Assembly (NCBI GenBank): GCA_035235625.1
Contig: CP141149.1
Coordinates: 33,659,753 to 33,723,752 of the forward strand
DNA length: 64,000 nucleotides
Direction: 5' to 3'
From: Saururus chinensis
Lineage: Eukaryota; Streptophyta; Magnoliopsida; Piperales; Saururaceae
Shown here: piece by piece, positions 24,601 to 35,900 of the stretch
Layout: every line of letters starts with the position of its first letter
Numbering within the stretch: the stretch's first letter is position 1
The notes under the pieces: model-generated
Seen by the model: only the letters and a program-made list of their open reading frames with translations
Told to the model about the DNA's origin: nothing
Database searches by the model: none
Program-made: the position numbers and the translations under genes

Positions 24601-25890
24601 AGGAGGGGTATTAAGTAGTTGCTTGCTGAACAACGTTCAAATAAAAAATTCCTTTGTTAAAGGGACAAGGGTTTGATGCGCTTAATTGCGTCACTACAAA
24701 TAAAGTTAGCTACAGAAAATATGCATGCAAAAGGTTATGGCACAACCCTTTATGCATGGAAGCTGGGATCCTAGGAGGATGGTAAATTTTAATTTCGGAA
24801 ACATGAATGCGAAAAACAAAGCTCTTAGAAAATAGTGAGAATATGTTACACTCACTACGTATGAATAATGCCATAAGTCAAACTACTCAATGTTTTTTTT
24901 TATACTCCCTCCATCGAATCTGGTTTTGCCAAACCCCAAATTATGAACATTTAAAAAATAGTAATCCAAACTTGACCCAAGTTGAATATATCAAACATGT
25001 ACCCAACACGACTTGTTTATAATAAAAATATTATTTTATTATATTTTAAATTTTTTAAAAATAATTTAATTATGAAAAAATTAAAAAAGTTGAATAATTA
25101 TTTGATTTTATTCTTACTCTACAACAAAAAATTAAAGTTATTATCAAAATATATTAAAATTTAATATTTATAACATTAGTCATGGATCACTTAAAATTTG
25201 AACTTAATCCACGTAATTATTTGGATTCAATTTAGAAACTCAAACTAGACTCACTAGGGTAAAGTTAAGTTTTCCCATATATACAACCTGAGTAACATGT
25301 TTACCCGCAAGTGCATATGCAAGCATTCATCAAGCCTTGTTCACGTTGTTGGAAACAATAGGCTCCCTTCAGGATTTGAACCCAATATATTCTTTACAAC
25401 CATGTGATATATTAGTTATATCCTAACAACTTAAGCTATTAGAAAATACATTAGTATTACATTTATAAACCAACATTATTTTCCTACTTTCTAATTAATT
25501 CAAAGGTCGTTTGTATGTTGAAATAGAACTATTGTTTTAACAAAACTTGTCCCTATTACCAGTCAACAATTCGATATTACTCTCTTTTTTTGCTATGAAT
25601 TACTCATTTTCTTATATTTATACTATTTGTTGCAATAAGTTTCAAGTGACCCGGTTGCAACAAATCAGACCTAATAGTTTAAAAAAATAAATTGCACTTA
25701 AGAGTACTTTAACTCTTCAATTTTTGCATAAAGATTGCTGTATTAAAGAAAAGAAACGAAAGAGAATTGTATCCTTTATTAAAGAAACTATAAAATGGAA
25801 ACACCCAATTCAGCTATCATCAATTTCTTAAATTTTAAAGACACAACTCATGGCGGCTTTATCCAACAATAAAGAGCTTCCAATGAGACT

Positions 25891-26222
25891 CTATGAGAAG
25901 CAATAGCAGCTGAAAGGGTACTTCATCACGCAGTGGCCAGATCGGTAGCCAGAAGCTACACAGTCTTTGTTGCATTGGTCATTTTCATCCTTGCTATCGT
26001 CCCTACAAAGATGCTTGTAGACAGCAGTCGCATTGGCTTTCTCCACTACATAAAAGTACAATAAATCACACAAATGTCACAACAAAGGAGATGCAGCATT
26101 TTAAAGCACAATACAAATTGAATTTCACTACTAATGAAAAAAAAATGAAGAGATGGAGAACCTGAGAAGATAGACACCAGGAGAAAAGCAAGGAAAAGGG
26201 TGATGAAAACTTGTTTGGACAT
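25891..26222 (-). CDS. defensin-like secreted peptide, copy B
   Basis: A two-exon gene on the minus strand: exon 1 26222 down to 26162, exon 2 26045 down to 25891, encoding 71 residues. The signal peptide is MSKQVFITLFLAFLLVSIFS; the mature part has the same six-cysteine pattern as copy A. The differences are few: S/A at residue 2, I/S near residue 7, I/T before the cleavage site, N and T in place of two alanines in the pro-like segment, D/N after the first cysteine, and R/L in the loop before the fourth cysteine. Splice sites, lengths and cysteines are fully kept, so it is probably functional. The role is inferred from fold and signal peptide only. Confidence 0.86.
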
Positions 26223-26274
26223 CTTTTCGATCGCTAGAGGAACATGTAAGCTAGATGGATGAGACAAGTTCCAT

Positions 26275-26280
26275 TTTATA
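26275..26280 (-). promoter_or_regulatory. TATA box of defensin-like gene B
   Basis: TATAAA on the minus strand (within TCTATAAAATGG), 53 bp upstream of the ATG at 26222. It is in the same relative place as in copy A, so the core promoter was duplicated with the gene. Confidence 0.6.
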
Positions 26281-26352
26281 GACAGGGTCCCGTTATTTTG
26301 CAACTGAGAAAATGATTATGATTTTCGGCTCGCCTATGGCATTATTAATTAC

Positions 26353-26451
26353 TTATTTTGTCCTAATACCTACATTTACTTTTTGAAAATAAATTAATTT
26401 TAGTTTTTTTTGAAAAAAAAATATAATTAATAATGTAGGACAGAAAGAATA
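26353..26451. mobile_element. Stowaway-like MITE
   Basis: About 100 bp with inverted ends (TATTTTGTCCTAATACCTA versus TAATGTAGGACAGAAAGAATA) around an AT-rich core. It lies in the flank upstream of defensin-like gene B. Confidence 0.55.
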
Positions 26452-26960
26452 TTAAATATTGATAAAATCTATTTATATCATCCTTAGCCTTTCAATTATT
26501 CACAGATAAAGAATTTGTATATCTGAGTTTCCAATTTGGATATTTATGTGGATAAGACTTTAATCTTGTTTAGGTAAGAAAATTTACATTAATTTCAATT
26601 TTTATCCACGTATTGGAAGATCATCCTTAGCCAGCTCAATTTCCAATTTAGCAATTTATGAGGATATGACTTCAACCTTATTTAGGTAAGAAAACCTATA
26701 TTAATTTCAGTCATTATCCACGTATTGGAAGCATCCAGCCAATAGGTGTTTTATTTAACGCTATAAAAAGAGCAAAAAAACGATAGAGGCACAAAATATA
26801 ATTAAGGCTGTAAGTGGGCCCAACCGGCGGGCTAAGCCTAGGCCTGCCCTAAATACGATGGACAAGATATGGGCCGGACCCGGCCCTAAGAATAAAAAAT
26901 TGGCTTATACAGGCCCAACTCGGGCTACGGGCTACGGGCTTTTGAGCCCCAACACCATAT

Positions 26961-27183
26961 AGGAAGTATTTTTATGCTCCATGCTCAGTGTGAGCCTAGC
27001 GTAAAGAACACTGAGGAGGCATTGATTTTCAAGATCGACGTTGTATACAATAATGCACATTAGTGTAACTAATACTTATGCTATAGTTACGCTAATGCGC
27101 GCTACTTTGTGCGCCATTGATCTTAAAAATCAACACCTCCCCAACATTTTAGGACTCCTTAGGGAGTAATATAAAATACTTCC
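26961..27183. mobile_element. Mutator-like foldback MITE, copy 1
   Basis: About 223 bp with terminal inverted repeats (AGGAAGTATTTTTATGCTCC at the left, ...ATATAAAATACTTCC at the right) and largely self-complementary inner arms (TTGATTTTCAAGATCGACG versus GCGCCATTGATCTTAAAAATC). It belongs to the same family as 41391-41581 and 56456-56668. Flanks CACCATAT and CACCAGTA suggest a decayed target duplication. Confidence 0.65.
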
Positions 27184-27584
27184 CACCAGTATTATGATTA
27201 GGAGTGATGAACGAGTGGGAACTAGAAAATTTGCCCTTCGTCTCGAGCCATCCCACCCATCCATCTCCTCTTCCTGCAACTACCACCCTGACCAACTCAT
27301 CACCGACTTTTGTGCTGATTGCCAGAGTGCACAAAAATAAGGTTTTTGTATGTTGTGTATATTTTCAATTACGACTCCCTCCCTTCATAATTGGAAATGC
27401 ACAAAAAGACATTTGAAGCTCATCTCCTTCACGGAGCCATCTCTATCTCTAGGGAATCTTGCACCTTCCCCAATGCCGAGACGCTCCTACTCCACTAGCA
27501 CCATTTCTTCCGGGGCATTCCCTCTCCCACCTTATCTTTCCTTCTTCCTCTCCTATGATGCAGATATATCGTTCTTCCCCTCTT

Positions 27585-27850
27585 CTCCGTTGGGCAAACT
27601 GATTTGAAATCATCCTGGATGTGGCGCGGGGTCTCCATTTTCTACATTTGGAGAGTGATCCCCTGGTCGTCCATGGCAACATCAAGCCCAGCAATATGTT
27701 GCTGAGTGTGGACTTTCGGGCGAAGATCTCATATTTTGGGCTCTCGAGGGTGAAAATGGAGGGCAAACTGGGGATTGATTTCTTCAGTCAGGAGTTGGGC
27801 CGGAGTCAAGAGTTGTGGAAAAGCAAGGAACTTTCAAGAAATCTTACTGT
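27585..27850 (+). pseudogene. receptor-like kinase fragment (pseudogene)
   Basis: The frame reads RWAN, stop, then FEIILDVARGLHFLH and VVHGNIKPSN, KISYFGLSRVK and ELGRSQELWKSKE. This is the catalytic-loop and activation-segment region of a plant receptor-like Ser/Thr kinase close to the At4g25390/At5g51770 group. Both key acidic residues are changed: the catalytic-loop HGD is HGN and the DFG Asp is Tyr. With the in-frame stop and missing N-lobe, this is a dead fragment. The 3' side runs into retrotransposon LTR sequence near 27847. Confidence 0.75.
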
Positions 27851-28281
27851 AAGCCTAGACAATAATGAGGTAGGCTTCGCTCATGCTTTACAACCCACTT
27901 TTGTTGGGCTTTGTTTTGTAATAAAACATACAGTGGCCCAACTGTCTCAATTGACACCATTTTGGGCTTTTATAAAACTGTCTGGGTAATGGGCCTGAGT
28001 CAGAATACCCATTAAGCTGTGGTTTTAAGTTACAAATCTAAACCATTGGATGACCTATGGATAGACGGTCATGATTCTAGGGTTCTTAACAGTGGTGTCC
28101 TGGTTTAGTTATAAATACACCATTAGTCATCCTAATTCGGTGTCTTAAGTGAGATTGCTCTCAGCCAAGTTCTAAACCAGAAATACTATTGTGTGATTCT
28201 GAAGAGGATTTGCAGAAGATCAAGCTCTGTTGATTCTAATGGCTACAGGTATGCCTAATCTCTAGAGTTTAAGTTCTATCA
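27847..28281 (+). mobile_element. copia-type 5' LTR (boundaries approximate)
   Basis: The segment ends ...TTCTATCA directly before a primer-binding site, contains a promoter-like TATAAATA at 28110-28117, and may start at TGTAAGCC (27847), giving a TG...CA unit of about 435 bp. No second LTR copy was recognised in the window, so the left boundary is tentative. Confidence 0.5.
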
Positions 28282-28283
28282 AT

Positions 28284-28295
28284 TGGTATCAGAGC
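28284..28295 (+). promoter_or_regulatory. retrotransposon primer-binding site (initiator-Met tRNA)
   Basis: TGGTATCAGAGC, complementary to the 3' end of plant initiator-Met tRNA, two bases after the LTR end. About 270 bp of interior follows before another LTR-like sequence starts at 28564. Confidence 0.75.
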
Positions 28296-28563
28296 GCTGG
28301 TTTATTTGATTACATGGAACAAAAATTGATTGCGTACAGTGTTTTTACTCTGTTTACAATGGTTGTTAATTTAACTATTTATGTTTCTGTATACAGATTT
28401 ACTGTAGCAATTATGTATTTCGGTTTGTTTTCTGTTTACTGTGTGTGGCTGCTGGACGACCGCTGGACTGCGGGCCGGAGCAGACGCGTCGGCCAGAGCC
28501 GCCGCCGCCAGGCGTTGGGCTCTGGCCACCGCCGCCGGTGCGCCGGCCCTCTTGTTCTCACAC

Positions 28564-31500
28564 TGTCATGGCCCGAATTTTTAAAAGCATTTTTAAATAG
28601 CTCAAACGGTAGGTAAATTTTTTTTCTTTAAATACAAAACAAACCTTTCGATTAAATATCCAGGTCATGATAACTGGGGTTCACAAATACGAATATCAAA
28701 TCATATGATATTATTTAACATCTGAAAATTCATAAAGACCAGCTTATCCATCTAAGTACAAGTCTGTCACCCATCTAAAAATAAATAACAAGTTGACTCT
28801 CACGCTTAAGGTACACTTACGTATCGGAGTTTCAAAAATGCGGAAACCTCTTGAGCTCGCCTGCCTTGGTCTCACTTGTCATCGCCTGGAGAATCTGCAA
28901 TAAAGCAAACCAAACAACAACCACAACCACAATGGAGCATCTCTGCCTTTAGGAGAAGAGCTTTCAAAGGACAAAAGATTTTATTAGTATTTTTCGGATC
29001 GGGCCAACATCACCCGATGTTAGTTGCCTACGTACTCATCAGACAACATCTCCAATGTTTCTAACAAGATTGGATCCAAACGTAGTTCTGCCTAAAAACT
29101 ACACTATATTAAGAAGCATAGCATCACCCATGCAATGCTTAAGTATTTTTAAGCAACCTACACTTTATGCAAGTCCTTTAATCGTTCCACTTATTCTAAT
29201 TAAACAAGCAATATCAATCAATGTTATTAATTATTTCTCGAACCATTGTTCGATAATTAATATCCTTGTCTAATCCCAATGACATACAGACTCATCAGAT
29301 GTCAACCTAAGTGACAAATGACTACGAAATATCCTGGAATCCACCAGGACCCTGGAATCCACCAGGAAGTGCCATCTCCCAACCTAGCCCATAAGGACCT
29401 GACTGGAGTGGAAGAGCATGGCCTACAACTGCACCTGAATAGAAGTGGTCAGAGACGCCAACCAAGCAGGATGTCAGCGACCCTAATTGCGTGTACACTA
29501 AAAGATCCTCAATAGATTTGCGGTGAGCCTGGCTCACAAAGAAATCCCTCCAATGGGGAGGTGCAACTACACGGTCAAATCAGCAGCTCCTTAATAGAGC
29601 TAAAACTTAGGAAACCATTCTGAACCCTATCTTGCTCATCTATAAGCCAGGATTCAGAATGACTATCCCAAACCCTATTAGTCCCTTCTAGACTAAGGTT
29701 TACAACTCGAGACATGCCATCGGTTCATCAATCAAGGCAAATCGTCAGGTCAAAGGCTTTGTTCACTGTATGAACTAGTCCTAGACCCCTCTGAGGTATT
29801 TTAGTCTTTATCTTGATTAGGTATTCTTGCCCAATCCAAAGCTATCAAACCCCAAACAATTATTCTTTCAATAATTTAAAGATAGTGATAAATTACTATC
29901 ACAACATCAATATCATAAATCGAAACAAAGAACAACATAAACCATAAGAACTACACAGGTCTAAGCATATCATAATATCAATAATAGAATTCATTAATGA
30001 TATAAGAATCATTCGAGCTCTCGTGCCCTAACCCTCCTTGGGTTATCTTAATAAATCTTTATTAAACTGGTCGAAATGCACCTAAGGGCATTAGAGTAAT
30101 TATCCAACATTGGAAACAGTCCTCTCTGCACTTGGGTAAGTCCTTAACCTCTCAAAATGTTTAAGTATTACATTGGCCCGTTAATAGCATCCACGCGAAT
30201 ACTGGCCGATTTGCATAAGGGTATTTCTATCATTTGGTTTAAGGCCTTAATGACATCAAATAGGTCCAAAATTAAACTCAAGGGTACTACTGGCCTTCAT
30301 AGACTTTGTGTAATTTTCCTGGCATGTGATGGGATCGTGAACCCCGTGAACCGACCCAGGTTGTCTTAATGGTTTACTATAAACCCCAAGGGTAAAATGG
30401 TTAATTAACCACTCATTGGTATTTTTCTTCACCAAGATATTTGGCCTATAAATATTTTACCTGATAAAATCTCATTGAGAATTTTCCCAATTTTTAAATA
30501 AACTCCTAGGCCCCTGAACCAGGGCCCCGAAGTCGGGCAAATGGTTCTCACACGATGATTTAACTATCAAGGGTAAAAAGGTCATTTCACAATCTCTAGG
30601 ATTTTCCCCCAATCTGAAACTCGGTCAGAATAGTCCCAAACCTCTCCAGGTCCAATAGTAATTTTCTAGGATTTTTCCCACACCTAAACCCTACTGAACC
30701 GGACCCGGTTCTATCCCCCTTTTTCTTTTCCTCTTTTTCTCTCTTTTTTTTTAAACCGACCCGGACCGGGTCGGTTTGGGTCGACGACCCGCAACGCGGG
30801 TCGTCTTCCCCGCATCCGGCCAGAGGCATATTTGCCTTTGGCGGCGCCGCCCCTAGCTGCCACGGCGGGGTGGCGGGCTGGGCTCCACAGGATCGCCGCC
30901 AAGCGGCGATTCCGTTGAGCCGGGGCCCGCGGCCTGCCGGTGGCCGGCAGTGGGCCAATCGGCCGACCTGCTTTTTTTTTTAACTCTGGCGGTGGCGTCG
31001 CGACGGCAGCCGCCACGGCCAGCCGATGGGCCAGGCTTGACCGGATCGTCATCTTCCGGCGATCCCGGCTGCCCTGGTCCATCTTCTGGCCGGCGGCAGT
31101 GCCGCGCCGCCCCAAGTTCTTTTTTTTTCTCTGCAACGAAACGGCGGCCTGCACAGCGGCAGCTGAAACTGCCGCCGCCAAGGCCGCCGGTGCCAGGGCC
31201 GATGCAGCCCGAGACACAGCCGATGTGGCCGGAGCTTGGGCCGTCGAGGCGAGAGGCTAGTACAGCCCCCGGCCCTCCGACAGGTCTGACCAACAGTTAT
31301 ACTACTATTCATATGAATAGTATGATGCAAAAATCATTATTTTTGCAGAAATCACCATTATTTTCATTCAAATCCGTTATTAAAATCCTTAGTAATCGTA
31401 ACTTGAAATCCTACCTCCGTGGCCGAGTTGACGTCGATCCACCGCTGCTTATGTTTTGCCAAAAAATTCCCTCGGCCACTCCTCTTCCCTTTCCTCAAAA

Positions 31501-32432
31501 ATCCTCATTCTCTGCTCTAATCGGGCAAAAGACCCCCAAATTGTGCCCTAAGAAGGCCTTTTATAGGTATGGGATTATGGCTCCTAATCCCATGAGGAAT
31601 TAGACCTCCAAAACCCAATTTCGGAATAGTAATTTATCGGGCCCACATCGCAACTTAAACAGATAGTTCGCGCGTTTAATTCGGGTAAACGGGTCCTGCA
31701 CGATATGTTCAACTTCAGACGGTCCTTTCTCCCTCATCCGGACTCCGATTCGCGCGTTCTTGGTGGCGTTTCGAAGCTCTTTTCGTTTACTTTCCAATAG
31801 AATTAGTTTCAGCCCCAAATTCTATCTAGGGAGAAATTTATTCTAATAAGAATATCAATGGGTCAAACACCATAATTTCCACGTATTTAAATTTTTGTAT
31901 TGCGTGCGCGCTAGTTTCGAGTTTTTCTGGCCGCCGTAGGTCTCCGGTCGTCGCCCTACTTTTGGTCCTGCAGGCATTGTCTAGCGCCACCTCTTCCCCG
32001 TGTTTGGGCGCTGGCCGGCGCCGCCACTATGCACAGAGCCGGCGTTTCCTCTGTTGTTTGTCGCCGCCAATTTCGAGTTGTAAGGCCCGCCGCCGCCCAT
32101 TTTTGAAAGGATTCGGGACCAGATCTGGAACCTCCGCCGTTGGGCGGAGCTTTTCCGGCCCCCCTGGGCTGCCGGCGGGCTTTCGTTCGCAGTTGCCGCA
32201 TATTTTCTTCTCACTGTTCTTATTTTGAATCGCTGTTGCCGACCGCCGCGCTCCAGGTTTGTGGTCGAAAATGATATCGTCGTCGCCGGATGAACTTTTT
32301 TCGGGACTTCTGGGATACAGCGGGCTTCGTGATGGCGGCGAGTTTCGTGACGATGGCGGCCTTCGTGCCGTCTTCAACCTCTGTTGAGAGGTTGAAGACG
32401 ACCCGCAGCGCGGGTATGTTCGACCAGCGCCG
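28564..32432. mobile_element. Ty3-gypsy LTR-like DNA (non-coding)
   Basis: Begins TGTCATGGCCCGAATTTTT, a start typical of large plant gypsy LTRs and similar to TGTAATGACCCAGATTTTT at 61341. It has no convincing ORF. It includes GC-rich patches (30780-31270 and 31900-32420) with palindromic words such as CGACCCGCAACGCGGGTCG (30783-30801), against an AT-rich background. The ORFs in the GC-rich patches overlap on both strands and look accidental. It ends where the chromovirus begins. Orientation and right boundary are uncertain. Confidence 0.45.
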
Positions 32433-32868
32433 TGTTACAGACTTGGTCCGAACCCCTTTGTAAATACTTTGTAAATACCTTTTGATGTCTTTCTTTATGT
32501 TTTTATGTTTTTATGCATTTTCCTTTACTTTTATGTAACCATGCCCGTACGGCCACTTTGGCTGCCACTCCAGCAATATCCGAAAAATCCCTTATGCTAT
32601 ATAGGGGGAGGGTAGTGCTTGAATGGTTGTCATTGCTTTGTAAACACGTTGATAGTGAATGCAATCCACTTTCTTGCTTGTGTTCATTTGTTTCTTTGCA
32701 ATGTGTCACTCCCTTTCCCCCTACCTCTTGCTTTGCAAGGCCCTTCGCACGTGATCCGCGCAGCGCCTTGTCCAGCAATAACTCTTGTCCCTTCGATAGG
32801 CTGACTTGCCGGGCGGAAAGCCTTGCAAGTGTTGCACGGTAGCCTTTCCATCGAGTAGGGCCGTGACA
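32433..32868 (+). repeat. chromovirus 5' LTR
   Basis: 436 bp, TGTTACAG...CCGTGACA. Contains TGCTATATAGGGGG (32597-32610), a possible TATA region. Confidence 0.93.
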
Positions 32869-32870
32869 GT

Positions 32871-32883
32871 TGGTATCAGAGCC
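32871..32883 (+). promoter_or_regulatory. chromovirus primer-binding site
   Basis: TGGTATCAGAGCC, two bases after the 5' LTR; complementary to initiator-Met tRNA. Confidence 0.88.
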
Positions 32884-32913
32884 TTGGTTTTGGACATTCA
32901 ATCTTCGGAAGAG

Positions 32914-35900
32914 ATGCCGAAGTCGGTGGTTGAAGCGAGCGGGGTGGAAGAGCCTGCTGCCATGCCATCAAGGACGTCAAAAACGTTGTTGCGTGTGGAA
33001 GCTGTGGAAGAGCAGCTTTCTTCCCTCACAACCAATTTCGGCAAGCTGGATGATAAGGTTCACTCCCTAGAAACATGGGAGGAGAGGAACCGTGATTTGA
33101 GTTCGGTGAATCGCGAGCTGATCAATGAGCTTCGCGATGATGTATAGGTGACCGTGGCTTCCTTACAGGAAGAGATTCGTGGCTTGGCAGCCCAGGTGTC
33201 GCTCCTCATGCGCAATGCTGCTCGCCAAGAATCTCCGGGTATGATGGGCGGACAGAGACGCCCCAAAGTGCCAGAACCCACTCCATACAGTGGGGCAAGA
33301 GATGCTAAGCAACTCGAAAACTTTTTGTTCGATATGGAGCAATACCTTCGGGTTGTTAACCCAGAGACTGAGGAGGCAAAAGTGGCTATGGCCACCATGT
33401 ATTTGTCCGACGATGCCAAGCTGTGGTGGAGGACTAAGTATAATGAGATGACGAGAGGCCTAGTCCGGATTGAGACATGGGAGGAGCTGAAGAGTCAACT
33501 CAAGACTCAATTTCTTCCCGAAAATGTTGAGTTCATTGCTCGGAGAAACCTTCGACGTCTCCAACAGACAGGGACTGTTTGGGATTATGTTAAGCAGTTT
33601 TCCGCCCTCATGCTAGACATTCGTGACATGTTTGAGAAGGATAAGCTATTTTTCTTTTTGGAAGGACTCAAGCCGTGGGTTCAGACTGAATTAAACAGGC
33701 GGGGTGTAAGGGATTTGACCACTGCCGTTACAGAAGCAGAATGCCTTACCGACTATACTAATGAAGGCAGTTTGAGAAAGAACACCACCAACTAGAGGGA
33801 TACCCGATATGGCCAGAAAGATCAAGGGTCGTTCACCAGGGGACAAGATAAAGGCAAGGGCAAGATGAGCGAGAGGAGACCTTTTTACAGGAACGAGGGA
33901 CAAAGGACAGACAACGTAGCATTTCAACCACACAAGCTTGCGTGTTTCCTTTGTAATGGTCCGCACCTCGTTCGAGATTGCCCACAGAAAAAAGAGCTCA
34001 ACGCCCTATATGCTCGAATATCAAGTTCTGAAGCTGTCGTTGAAGGGGCATCTAGCGAAGAAGAGGCAGAACCAAAGATGGGGGCATTACGATTGATCAA
34101 TTCACTCAAGGGACAAGATGTGACCAAACCCTCTCAGGCTAAAGGTTTGATGTATATTGGGATTTGCTTAAATGGAGTCCCAACTCAAGCCATGGTCGAC
34201 ACTGGAGCTACTCACACCTTTGTCTCCAACAATGAGATCAAGCGCCTTGGGTTACAGTTAGTAAAAGACTCCAGCCGGATGAAGGCCGTGAACTCCGAAG
34301 CTCACCCTATAACTGGATTAGCCAAGGATGTTCCCATTTCCATCGGAAACTGGTCCGGGACAATTAATCTTTTGGCTGTTCGCTTGGATGATTTTTAGGT
34401 TATCTTGGGGATGGACTTTCTACAAGGTGCAAGTGTAGTACCGATGCCGCACCTAGGATCGATATGCATGTTCAACAAATCCAGCCCGTGCATGGTCCCA
34501 GCCATTCAGAAGGACAAGCCTGCGATTGAACACTTGTCAGCCATACAACTTGACAAGGGCTTGAGGAAGGGTGAGTCCACTTACATTGTTGCCATGCGAA
34601 TGGAGGATCAATCGCCGGACGATGCACCTACTCATCCAGAAGTTAAGGCGGTCCTTTCGAAATATGTGGATGTGATGCCGAAAGCCCTTCCCAAACACCT
34701 CCCACCAAGGAGAGCTATTGATCATTAGATTGAGCTAGAACCGGGTGCCAAGCCTCCACCTCGCGCCCCCTACCGGATGGCACCACCCGAGCTTGCAGAA
34801 TTGCGAAGACAGCTTGACGAACTTCTTGAAGCAGGTTTCATCCGTTCAGCTAAAGCACCCTTTGGATCTCCAGTCCTCTTCCAAAAGAAACATGATGGAA
34901 GTTTGCGTTTGTGTATTGATTATCGTGCCCTCAACAAGTTGACGGTGAAGAACAGATATCCCCTTCCACTCATTGCCGACCTTTTTGATCAACTAGGAGA
35001 TGCCCGATACTTCTCAAAGTTGGATCTACGTTCGGGGTACTATCAACTTCGAATTGCAGAAGGGGACGAAGCAAAGACCACTTGCGTTACCCGCTATGGG
35101 GCCTTTGAGTTCCTCGTCATGCCCTTTGGACTAATGAACGCCCCGGCTACGTTCTGCACCTTGATGAATGATATTTTTCGGGAGTTCCTCGACAAGTTTG
35201 TGGTTGTCTATTTAGATGACATTGTCATTTACAGCAAGACCTTAGAGGAGCACCTTGATCATCTGAAGACTATTTTGGAAGTTCTCCGGTACAATCAACT
35301 ATATGTCAAGTTGGAGAAATGTTCTTTTGCTAAGGAGGAGATCTTATTCTTAGGACATATCATCGGAGGTGGACAAGTCCGTATGGATACATCGAAAGTT
35401 CACGCAATTGATGAATGGCCTACCCCGACTAAGGTGCGAGAGTTGCGAGCTTTCCTTGGTCTGACTAATTACTATCGGCGGTTCATTCAGGGGTACTCAC
35501 AAAAAGCCACCCCTCTGACTGACTTACTCAAGAAAGATCGTCCCTGGTGCTGGTCTGAGAAATGCCAAAGGGCCTTTGCTGAACTGAAGAAGGCTATGAC
35601 TGAAGACCCTGTGCTCCGCCTCCCTGACTACATGAAGCCCTTTGAGATGCAAACGGATGCCTCTGAATACGCCATCGGAGGTGTTTTGGTTCAAGATGGA
35701 CACCTGGTAGCTTTCGAGAGTCGCAAACTGAATGAGACCGAGTGAAGGTATACCGTGCAAGAGAAGAAGATGACAGCCATCATTCATTGTCTTCACACTT
35801 GGCGACATTATTTGCTAGGTTCTCAATTCGTTATCAAGACTGACAACATTGCTGCCAGCTACTTCCAAACCCAGAAGAAGCTCTCTCCGAAACAAGCTCG

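Larger units (their letters stand above)
23550..26790 (+). repeat. segmental duplication, copy B (expanded by insertions)
   Basis: Second unit of the GAPN-tail/defensin-like duplication. Same block order as copy A but longer because of later insertions: a Stowaway-like MITE (23886-23955), a hAT-like MITE (24165-24600), AT-rich DNA (24890-25190), another MITE (26353-26451), and a local tandem duplication of about 150 bp (26470-26720) containing CTTGTTTAGGTAAGAAAA-type sequence twice. The GAPN part is decayed; the defensin-like gene is intact. Confidence 0.82.

Noticed and set aside
30596-31603. Several long overlapping ORFs on both strands
   Set aside because: They are a by-product of high GC content in LTR-like DNA; open frames occur in most frames at once.
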